Assembly (NCBI GenBank): GCA_951804985.1
Contig: OX638132.1
Span: 20,565,529-20,629,528 of the forward strand
Length of the DNA stretch: 64,000 bases
From: Dryomyza anilis
Lineage: Eukaryota; Arthropoda; Insecta; Diptera; Dryomyzidae
Direction: 5' to 3'
Made by a program: the position numbers and the translations under genes. Every line of letters starts with the position of its first letter. The first letter of the stretch is position 1. Below the pieces are notes generated by a model. It was not told where the DNA came from, did no database searches, and saw only the letters and a list, made by a program, of their open reading frames with translations. Positions 56,220 to 64,000 of the stretch are shown one piece after another.

Positions 56220-57968
56220 CTGTCTGTCTGTTGAAATCCCTAAGACTTTTAAAATTGAAGAGCTAGATAAATGAAACTTATAACTTAGATTACTAATATA
56301 CCTACGCTGTAATTGGCGAGATCGGTCCATGGTGACCTATGATCCGACCACTTATGTTCAAATACCACATATAAAATGTACATATAAAGATCAATTTTTA
56401 TGTATACGTGCTTAGGTAAACTTTGTTGGTCAAATATATATTGACATCATGCTCAAATACATGATAATAATGTTTTCCGGCGAAAAGACTTGTGGTTCAC
56501 AAAAAAAAAAAATCGAAATTCGGTACACCTACCCATTTGTAAATATGGGTATCAAATGAATGGAAATTCTTCAGCGATTGAATGTTTGTAGTTATTTTCA
56601 GGATTCGTATACCCTGGTGACCTATATATCACTTTGAATGGTAACCACACATATGTGTAGGGTATTTATAGTCAGCTTAGACCGACTATAATTTTGATAA
56701 TCCTAACTATCATAATTACACCTACTTTAAAATTTCCCAAGTGATCTAACCTTCCCAACTGGTTTTTAATTTGTCTTTTGTTATTTGCAGGAAAAAATGT
56801 TTGGCAAAATATTTTTAAATAATGATACAGTTCAATAGGTACATTAAAAACAAACAATTAATACCTTTTCATCACTATTTTATCTTGTACCATTAAAGAG
56901 TTATGGCGAAAAACGAAAAGTTTCGCCCTTTTGGCATGACAAGATTTTCAATTTTTCCAATTTCTTAGTTTTATTGCTTTAATTTATTGGTGCAAGATAA
57001 AATAGTGGTGTAAAGGTATTAATTCTTTGTTTTTAAAGCACCTATCGAACTGCATCATTATTTTAAAATATTTTGCCAAACATTTTTTCCTGCAAATAAC
57101 AAATGGCAAATTAATGTTTGACAAAATATTTTTAATTAATTATGCCAATCGAAAGGTGCTTTAAAAACAAACAATTAATGCCTCTACATTACTATTTTAT
57201 CTTGCGCTAATAAAAAGTTATAGCATAAAAATCAAAAATATTTGCGTTTTGATCTCGATATAGCCTCACAAAATCCATATTTATAATTCAGTAGGGTGTC
57301 CAAATCCAAAGATATTTTATATACGTTATAATAATTGACCAATAAACTAAAATAACAGAAAAAAATTAAAAAAATATAAATTTTTCTAATTTTTAAAGCA
57401 CTTCAAACTTTAAAATTTGATTTCCCAACATTTTTAAAAATGCGCATTCGCCCCTTTGGCATGACAGTGACGATATGTTAATCAAATTTTTGCGTTGTAT
57501 GTGGCTTATCAAGTTTTTGCATTCAAAATTTGTTGCCATATAAGTGCTCTGTTTTTGCAGTCTCCAGAAAAATTGAGTCTACATATTATATATGTTATAT
57601 AAAGGGAATATTAATCGATCTGTAAAATTTAAAGGCATTCGACTGACTGTTTTGATTAGGAACTATAGATGTTTTAAAAATGTGTAAAAGTTTAAATCAA
57701 GTTTAAACTTACACTCAAAAACTTGGCATAAGTATGTAAAAACAATCGGTTTCCAAATGAACTTCTCCAGTTTTATATCGACAAAGTCAACGGACAATAT
57801 TTAAAAATTAGTTTATAATGAGGCCAACCCTTTTAGATGTAACGTTGAAAATAAAAAAAAATAAAAAATAAAAAATAAATACACTTACACTTACCCGATC
57901 CTTGACTTGTAAGTCTACCGCTGAATTTGGCACGTCATCGTAGGCCTTATCATCTCCAGATTTGGTAC
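50922..57968 (-). CDS. Phrf1: 3' end of a PHRF1/SCAF11-type gene (partial)
   Basis: Model: complement(join(50922..51083, 51153..51281, 57895..57968)), running off the right edge. The joined product reads [15 protein letters not shown], then [11 protein letters not shown] and a V-L-K-P segment, R-R-A-V-P-K, then [11 protein letters not shown] and an A-Y-V-K-K-F-R helix. This is the conserved C-terminal domain of PHRF1 (PHD and RING finger protein linked to the RNA polymerase II CTD; fly CG2926), which SCAF11 shares. The RING and PHD parts would be encoded upstream, outside the window. All junctions are GT-AG in phase. The intron from 51282 to 57894 is 6.6 kb of repeats. No further exon is visible from 57969 to 64000. 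PHRF1 over SCAF11 is a judgement from memory of the families. Confidence 0.7.
51153..51281 (-). CDS. Phrf1: Phrf1 penultimate exon
   Basis: The minus-strand acceptor TTTGATTTTAG precedes 51281 and the donor AAA|GTATGT follows 51153. It is 43 codons in phase 0 ([11 protein letters not shown] through R-R-A-V-P-K). The frame reads on through the 69-bp intron without a stop. The intronic residues break the conserved P-K-I-C-H motif, so splicing is preferred over read-through. Confidence 0.75.
51580..52560 (+). pseudogene. RTE-like non-LTR retrotransposon fragments
   Basis: Plus strand, several frames: endonuclease start region ([18 protein letters not shown] near 51800-51856), then a deletion and reverse transcriptase ([18 protein letters not shown] near 52010-52080; L-I-R-L-C-R-M-T-L near 52222), then [18 protein letters not shown] (52470-52525). 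In Phrf1 intron, opposite strand. Confidence 0.65.
53845..54549. mobile_element. pogo-like transposon remnant, TIR TGTGGTAAAGTGGGA
   Basis: Ends TTGTGGTAAAGTGGGACA and TTTCCCACTTTGCCACAA, with AAAGTGGGA direct copies inside (53862, 54150, 54174). An open stretch (54248-54442, + strand) encodes [11 protein letters not shown] and a lysine-rich tail, like the C-terminus of pogo/Tigger-type transposases. The catalytic part is gone. Confidence 0.5.
55261..55518. mobile_element. MITE with TIR GGGCTGTG
   Basis: GGGCTGTGCGTTAAATCAAT at the left and ATTGATGAATCCCACAGCCC at the right; the interior is rich in TTAATTAA and GATTAATCAAA motifs on both strands. Target duplication not clear. Confidence 0.65.
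56005..56766 (+). mobile_element. mini-me-like repeat, copy 4, complete
   Basis: TATACCCTACACTAAGAGTG start, TATATATATTCTTGATCAGC core, a long GTCY run (about 56138-56231), body with ATGAATGGAAATTCTTCAGC, end CTTCCCAACTGGTTTTT. The best preserved copy in the window. Confidence 0.75.
56138..56231 (+). repeat. GTCY microsatellite
   Basis: About 23 tetramers mixing GTCT and GTCC. Part of the mini-me-like repeat. Translates as T-D-R or V-C-L repeats in false frames. Confidence 0.85.
57895..57968 (-). CDS. Phrf1: Phrf1 internal exon
   Basis: A 74-bp exon. On the minus strand the acceptor is ATAG before 57968 and the donor is CGG|GTAAGTG after 57895. It starts with two nucleotides of a split codon, followed by 24 codons (T-K-S-G-D-D-K through V-K-D-R). 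The segment [11 protein letters not shown] matches the residues that precede the K-L-N-R-Q-E-R-V motif in PHRF1 proteins, and phase 0 joins it to the exon at 51281. Confidence 0.7.
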
Positions 57969-57977
57969 CTATGAACC

Positions 57978-58405
57978 GACCAATCAATTATTTTAAAATT
58001 ATATATTATTCAATAAAATTTGGTTTTTTTTTTATAAATATACAACAACATTTTGAATTGGCGTTTGTATATTATGTTATTAAAAGAATTATTTCAGGAG
58101 TTATGTAGTAAAATACTAAAAAAAATGGCTAAAATTAATTTAAGGTCCATGAATTAAAATCTAAGCAACGGCTTCAATGTTGGTTTCCCTTCACACTTCG
58201 GATACGGTTTAGTTTTTTTTTTTAAGTTTTTTAAGGAAACAGTTGTTTTTGTATTAAGGTTATTTTTAGTACAGATTTATCTATTTTTTAGTACAGATTT
58301 ATCTATTTTTTTGTAAATTTTCAATTTTAAATGTTTGTTTTTCAGATGATGCATGTTGATCTAGTAACTGCTCGAAATATGACATGGCCCTAGAATAATT
58401 TCTCG

Positions 58406-58439
<34 letters not shown>

Positions 58440-59425
58440 TTTTAACCCATATAATAACTGAACTGGTTTGTACTGATTTTTGTCACCTTTCGATTTATTT
58501 TGATCAATTTTTATTCGGTTTTATTGGATTTTATTCGTTATTCTCTGTGCTTGTTTCTTAGAACAACGTAAAGCTTTCAAGTATTCTTAAACAAATATTT
58601 TACGTGTAGGTTTTTGTAAGAGACATCAAAGTACATAATACAATTTGACTATTTAATTTTCTTTCAGAATACAGTTTAGATGGTTCATATAACAAAAGTG
58701 AATACATCCAATTCGTCTAAGCTTTCTATTTTTTTTTAGTCAGAGTTAATTATTGTGAAGAAAAGCACCAAAGTCAAAAAAAAAAAATTGCGATTTTTTT
58801 TCGAAAAAAAAATATTTTTAGTCTTAATTTTTTTCTCCGGTTACACAATTTTTGTTGGCATATAAATTTACATGGAATTATTTATCTGAATGTAAAGGGT
58901 TTTCAATATTTTATTATTTTCATTTTGCCACTCCTCTTTTCCATGAATTGGAGTTTAAACAAAATACAGATTTTTAAGGGGTACCACGTGACCTGGAGGT
59001 CCCTTTTTTTATTTTATTTTTTTTTATTTATAGGGTCCTGTTTTTGCATCGTGTGACAATTTTTTGTTATTTTTTCTGTATGTCCCGCCCACTTTCTAAC
59101 AATTCAAAAACCTCTTATGACCTCGGTTGGTCTTTGATTTTTAGTCGGTTTTAGATTTTTAGTCGGTTCTAGGGCTCCGAACGGCAAAAATTATTTTTTT
59201 TCGTCACTCTCCCCCTCATTAGAAGGTGAATTTTTTTTTTGTGAATTTCGACCGGCCATATAAAGTAAACTTCAGCGCTAATCTTGGTTAAAAACTAAAA
59301 ATCAATATTTTTGTAGGTACATTAGTTTCCAAAATTTGATACGTTTTTAATATAGAATCTTAATTTGTTTTCCTAATTGTCATTTTAAATATTATACATG
59401 GCGTTGCACAAATGGCATAACAATA
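57978..59425. other. Phrf1 intron, unassigned, with AT microsatellite
   Basis: No exon recognised. A pure AT run lies at 58411-58436. T- and A-homopolymers are frequent (58730-58830, 59005-59030). Confidence 0.45.
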
Positions 59426-59703
59426 ATTTTTACGCTTTTTTTCATAAAGTAATATTGTTAGGCCGAGCTTCTCACCATTTTGAGCTGTGCGTGTTATATT
59501 TGTACTCAAAGTGGTGCGACCTACAGTTTTTTGCCGAATCCGAACGGCGGGTGAGAGCTTTTCATAGGCAATGTTTTACTCTCGTAGGTATGCCATTTAC
59601 TGACGAGAGGTAGCGCGGTATAGAAAAATGTTTCTATGAAAAGATGTTGTTAGCCCCAGTCCAGGCTTGAGTCCAACGCACTAACCACTGAGCTACCGCG
59701 GCT
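59426..59703 (-). mobile_element. tRNA-derived SINE, copy 2
   Basis: Minus strand: A box TAGCTCAGTGG (59685-59695) followed by TTAGTGCGTTGGACT; the B box is degraded. The body GCTACCTCTCGTCAGTAAATG, ACGAGAGTAAAACATT matches copy 1 at 30975, then GAAAAGCTCTCACCCGCCG and GAAGCTCGGCCTAAC. The plus-strand open frame here is chance. Confidence 0.6.
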
Positions 59704-59705
59704 AC

Positions 59706-60120
59706 ATTTTATAGTAGGTGTTATTATGATAGTTAGGATTATCAAAATTATAGTCGGTCTAAGCCGATTATAATACCCTACACATATGTGTGGTTACCAT
59801 TCAAAGTGGTATATAGGTCAACAGGGCATATTAATCCTGTAAATTATATAATAACTAAAAACTTTCAATCACTGAAGAATTTCCGTTCATTTGATATTTA
59901 CAAATGGTTAGGTGTACCGAATTTCGATTTTTTATTTTTTATATATAAGTAATCTTTATATAAGTAATCTAAATTATGAGTTTCTTTCATCAAACTCTTA
60001 AATTTTTTTAATAGTAGGGATTTCAACAGACAGACAAACAGACGGACATCGCTAAATCGACTCAGGAGGTCATGCTGATCAAGTATACGACGTAACAAAC
60101 TGAATATACCCTTTTACTCC
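59706..60120 (-). mobile_element. mini-me-like repeat, copy 5, minus strand
   Basis: Reverse of the others: GTAGGTG..TATAGTCGGTCTAAGCCG at the left, CAGACAGACAAACAGACGGACATCGC near 60030-60052, GGAGGTCATGCTGATCAAG, ending in TGAATATACCCTTTTACTCC. GTCY run short. Confidence 0.7.
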
Positions 60121-62321
60121 TAGGGTTTTTTTTTAAACTTTGGACTTTTATTTAAAAAAAATATCGACAAGTTTTTAACCAAGAGTCTTGCTTTGCACAA
60201 ACTGGAATTGGAATCATTTTAACATTTTTTTTTAGTAAGTAATACTTTTTATATTAGAGACAATCCATACCAAACTGCAAACCTCGTTTTAGGATAATAA
60301 CTAATAACTTCGTCATAACTCCTAAATCCGAACATCTAAATAATAGTCCTTGTCCTTGCAATTAAAAATTAATTGTTCATAAAAAAGGAAACCTTTTTCA
60401 AATGTCAAATATATATATATATATATGTTATTTTAAAAAACACACTTTTTCATGTTTAAGTATTGTTTGTACCGAAAATCTAAAAAAAATTGGTTACCTG
60501 ACATGTGATTTATGACTCGAAGTTTTCTCGAACTAATTTGCATAACAAAAATCCAATCTTGTTGCTAATTTTTAAAATTTCGTAATTTTCGTAGAGTTAA
60601 ATTTTATATTAGGATATTTAGCATTTTTCACATCGATATCGCAATGTTTATCAAATAAATATCGATATATTTTAACTATTTGATGCAATATTAATCCAGA
60701 ATCGTTTTTATTATCGTTTCGAAAAAAACTGCGTTATGTCGCTTTGTTCTATTTTTGTAGTTTTAGTACGATTTAGCCTTCGATATTGGTTCGATATCTG
60801 ACGATTTTTCCGACATAAAAAGTTGAAACAATTTTGGAAGATTGTTAGGTGTCTGTTTTATAAAATTTTCTATAGTGTTTGAAATATACACCATTGTAAA
60901 TACCTCAGATAAAATTTTTGGCACGATCAAAGAAGGTTGGGCATTTTTTTCGTTATATTTCAAAGAGACAAAAATTGCACCATTTTTTACACAAAAAAAT
61001 TTTATATTTATCATTAAAAATTAATATTTTTCGAGTTTAGATTCAAACATCTTCAAAACCTATAGGAATAATAGTATTTATCGGTATATTGTAATTAGTT
61101 TTGACAATTGAAAGAAAAATTACGGAAGCGTAACCGAAACCGTTATACGAACATCAGTAATAAACCGATATCCAAAACCGATATAAACGGATTGGTTTTA
61201 GACCGGTTTTAAAACGGTTTTAAAAAAAATTATGAGATACGACAAAAAATATTTTATAAAGCTTTAAAATACAAGACGTGCTAAAATGTCATTTAAATCG
61301 GGACTCCCGAAATAACTTCTTTGTGTATAAAAACACGTTGTGAACACATGTTGATTTTTAGAAGAACAATGTTTCCCAGAAGGACGGACTTTGGTCTGAA
61401 CTTTGTTTTGCTATTGTTTTCTTCGATCACTTGTATAGCGGTAATTTGACAAAAAAACGCAACTCCAAGAACAAAAATAGACAAAGCTATTTGTTTCTTC
61501 TTACTTCGATACGCTAGTGTCGTTCGTAGTAACACTATGTATGTGTTTTGTTAGTTTTTTTTTCAATCACAACTCCAAAAACACATGCTACGCTAGTGTT
61601 ATAAGTTGTTTGTGAAGCACGCACTTGCAATGAAATTAAACAATATTGTACTTTTATGCTTTCTTTTTTTTTTTTTTTTTTTGTTAATTACAAAATAATT
61701 AAGTTTTCTTAAGTTGAGATCTATGTTTTAATTTATAAAATGAAAAATGATATTTTTAATATATAAACGTTTTAAGAGTGTACTTTCATTTGATTGCTTT
61801 TTGTGTGTTTTCGCTTTTTTAGTTTCACATATCTTCTGCTTCTTCTGACAGCGCAACAACAAAAATATGCTAATCGCAACAAGTGATCGATTTTTCGCGG
61901 GAAATGGTTTTGTAGAACAAACACAACTCGTGGGTGTTGTTGTACAAGAAGTTTTTGTTGCCAACTAGATGGTTGTACTAAAATACACACACATGAAATG
62001 TGTGTGTCAGGCCGTCTGTCTATTGCCATGCAATGTACATAAAGTAGCAACGAAAACAGAGTTAAACATATAAAAAATATGCCTTTATGTGCATTTTATG
62101 AGAAAAATTTACAAAAGTTTTTGTGAGTTTCAGAACTAAAATTAATTAATGCCATCTCGTTGTCAGAATTTCGTCTTAACTATTAGAGGTTATTTCTTTT
62201 TCGATTTTAAAGATCATATCGAACGAAATTTTGAATTTTCTCGTCCGCATAGCTACATTTATGCTTTTTTTTTGTTGAAATATAATTCAAATTTTTTTGG
62301 TAATCGTTTTTAGTTAGTAAA
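60121..62321. other. Phrf1 intron, unassigned
   Basis: No exon or known element. Holds an AT run (60410-60427), CCGATAT/ACCGGTTTTAAAACGG motifs (61140-61230) and a small hairpin ACACACACATG/CATGTGTGTGT-like at 61984-62010. Confidence 0.4.
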
Positions 62322-62810
62322 TATATGGGACATTCCACACCAAATCGAGCAGCGGTTGGAACTCACATTCTTCGATTTCAATGAAATTTGAGCAGCTGAT
62401 AAAGCTTATTGATATGATATGCATTGAATTTTAAAAAGTTTCATTTTTAAGGACATCAATTTTGAAGTGCTACGATAATGACGACGGGCCACATGTTCAA
62501 GTTTAGAAGTACCAACTTAATTTCTCTAAAAGATTGTTCTATTAGCTTTAAAACGAGCCATCAATGGAGTTTCTAGCATATCTACTTTAAGAGATATTGA
62601 AATATGAACAACCGTATAAAAGTGATTTTTGGCCCATTTTTTTTTTTGTAATTTTGAAGCTCTGTATTTGAGGAAGTAGTGGTCGAAAAAAAAAATGGTC
62701 AATGTATATCTCAAAAAGCTTTATCAGCTGCCCAAATTTCATTGAAATCGAAAAGGTAAAATCTCAAAATTTACTTTTTTTGGAAGATTTGGTGTGGAAT
62801 GGCCCATATA
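62322..62810. mobile_element. MITE-Y, complete copy
   Basis: TIRs TATATGGGACATTCCACACC and GGTGTGGAATGGCCCATATA (with AAATC inward), 489 bp. Internal GAGTTTCTAGCATATCTACT and GGAAGTAGTGGTCG are shared with the fragments at 3200-3370 and 12830-15050. Confidence 0.7.
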
Positions 62811-62911
62811 ATTTCTTGTTCCGAAAGCGGAAGCGAAATCGAAACCGTAACTTGGAACTGCTTTACCGAAACCGTAACCGAAACCGAGGAAGAAAACCGA
62901 AATCGAAAACG

Positions 62912-62940
62912 TCGATTTAGCGATGTCCGTCTGTCTGTCC

Positions 62941-62979
<39 letters not shown>

Positions 62980-63567
62980 CGTCCGTCTGTATGTCTGTCC
63001 GTCTGTCTGTCCGTCTGTCTGTCCGTCTGTCTGTTGAAATCCCTACTACTTTTAAAATTGAAGAGCTAGATAAATGAAACTTATAACTTAGATTACTAAT
63101 ATACCTACGCTGTATGTGCGAGATCGGTCCATTGTGACCTATGATCCGACCACTTATGTTCAAATACCTCATATAAAATGTACATATAAAGATCAATTTT
63201 TATGTATACGTGCTTAGGTAAACTTTTTTGGTCAAATATATATTGATATCATGCTCAAATACATGATAATAATGTTTTCCGGCGAAAAGCCTTGTGGTTC
63301 ACAAAAAAAAAATTGAAATTCGGTACACCTACCCATTTCTAAATATGGGTATCAAATGAATGGAAATTCTTCAGCGATTGAATGTTTGTAGTTATTTTCA
63401 GGATTCCTATACCCTGGTGACCTATATATCACTTTGAATGGTAACCACACATATGTGTAGGGTATTTATAGTCGGCTTAAACCGACTATAATTTTGATAA
63501 TCTAACTATCATAATTACACCTACTTTAAAATTTCCCATGTGATCTAACCTTCCCAGCTGGTTTTAT
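62912..63567 (+). mobile_element. mini-me-like repeat, copy 6, 5'-truncated
   Basis: Starts within GTCGATTTAGCGATGTCCGTC, with a GTCY run to about 63032, then the body and tail as in copy 4 (over 95% alike by eye) ending CTTCCCAGCTGGTTTTA. The first ~110 bp are missing. Just before it, 62820-62910 is a run of CCGAAACCGTAACCGAAAC-like units. Confidence 0.75.
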
Positions 63568-64000
63568 GATAATTTTAATTATTATTGAATAAATTTTAAT
63601 TCTATTCCTGATCTTATAAACTATTGTTTTGAATACTTTGTATGGTTTTTAGGTATTTTATCAACAAATATAGGGTAATTTAGTAATAGTTTATAAGAAT
63701 TATGAAGCGATCTATATTTGGAGGTAACGCAATTGGATTTTCTGTTTTTTGTTATCTAAGCTCCCAAAGTTTTATATACAATATAGATAACGAAATAAAG
63801 TAGACTTTGAAGATAGTATCAGCTTTTTGAAGAAAGTACCAGCTTTTTGACAAATAAATATATCAAAGAGGTCTCATCTCATTCACTGAAAAAAATACGT
63901 GTTAAAACAAATACTTATATAATACTTATAGCTGTTGAAATATTGTTATATGAACATATTTGCCATTACAATATTAATTATCAATCGAAAATTTATTGTT
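63568..64000. other. Phrf1 intron, unassigned
   Basis: AT-rich DNA; a doubled AGCTTTTTGA(A/C)AAA motif at 63819-63857. No exon seen. Confidence 0.4.

Larger units (their letters stand above)
55734..57477. mobile_element. MITE-X copy 2 with a nested mini-me-like repeat
   Basis: Ends ATATCGTCACTATCATGCC and GGCATGACAGTGACGATAT. Same palindromic plan as 32691-35043 but without its three insertions; instead a mini-me-like repeat sits at 56005-56766. The TTTCGCCCTTTTGGCATGAC block appears again inside (56920-56940), so the inner palindrome is itself built from the ends. Confidence 0.75.

Noticed and set aside
59398..59613. 71-codon plus-strand frame
   Set aside because: It is antisense to the SINE body, which recurs without an intact frame at 30975.
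59630..59703. Functional tRNA gene
   Set aside because: It has an A box but no usable B box or acceptor stem pairing, and is fused to a SINE body.
62771..63196. Frame with T-D-R-R repeats (also at 56130-56330)
   Set aside because: Translation of the GTCY microsatellite in mini-me-like repeats.

Overview
The window looks like nuclear DNA of a higher fly. It is AT-rich, has long introns packed with transposons, GT-AG splice sites, and two genes with clear fly or metazoan orthologues. The repeat types (a rosa-like DD41D element, mini-me-like repeats with GTCY runs, a tRNA-headed SINE) suggest a tephritid-type fruit fly. That placement is inference.

Gene 1 (+ strand, about 5.0-30.1 kb) is the orthologue of Drosophila fire dancer (fid), the TRMT9B relative of the Trm9/ALKBH8 tRNA methyltransferases. 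Three exons are secure: 16740-17308 with SAM motif I, 26088-26498 with the rest of the methyltransferase core, and 26873-30133, a huge low-complexity exon ending in the last piece of the fold. A first coding exon at 5429-5510 is inferred from a strong donor and matching phase. All known junctions agree in phase, giving about 1440 residues, or 1383 if translation starts at 16829.

Gene 2 (- strand, entering from the right edge) is the 3' end of a PHRF1/SCAF11-type gene. Three short exons (57895-57968, 51153-51281, 50922-51083) encode the conserved C-terminal domain. A 6.6 kb repeat-filled intron separates the first two. The rest of the gene lies beyond the window.

Everything else I can identify is mobile or repetitive. 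Left to right: a rosa MITE (1246-1500) and a mini-me-like repeat (1649-2424); a 146-bp tandem repeat and a long hairpin (5838-7014); a 3.1 kb inverted-repeat element holding a LINE fragment and a Helitron-like element (7471-10538); a TTAA-flanked element (10818-12079); a TGCGAG-rich insertion inside another MITE (12830-15050); another mini-me-like repeat (15346-16008). In fid intron 2 there are two palindromic MITEs, a nearly full-length rosa transposon (18713-19974), T/G-rich DNA, nested CACCCAG MITEs and a 20-bp minisatellite (24587-25356).

Between the genes (30.1-50.9 kb) lie a SINE, a stack of nested insertions (31986-35043), a CACGTG-palindrome repeat, several MITEs, a dead Tc1-like element with IR/DR ends (40446-42226) and a Ty3/gypsy-type retrotransposon with only 106-bp LTRs (44756-49482). 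The large Phrf1 intron holds RTE-like fragments, a pogo-like remnant, further MITEs and mini-me-like repeats.

I found no undescribed multi-gene system. The most unusual items are fid's very large disordered insertion, palindromic MITEs built from one end of a DD41D transposon, the very short LTRs, and inverted-repeat elements carrying tandem arrays.
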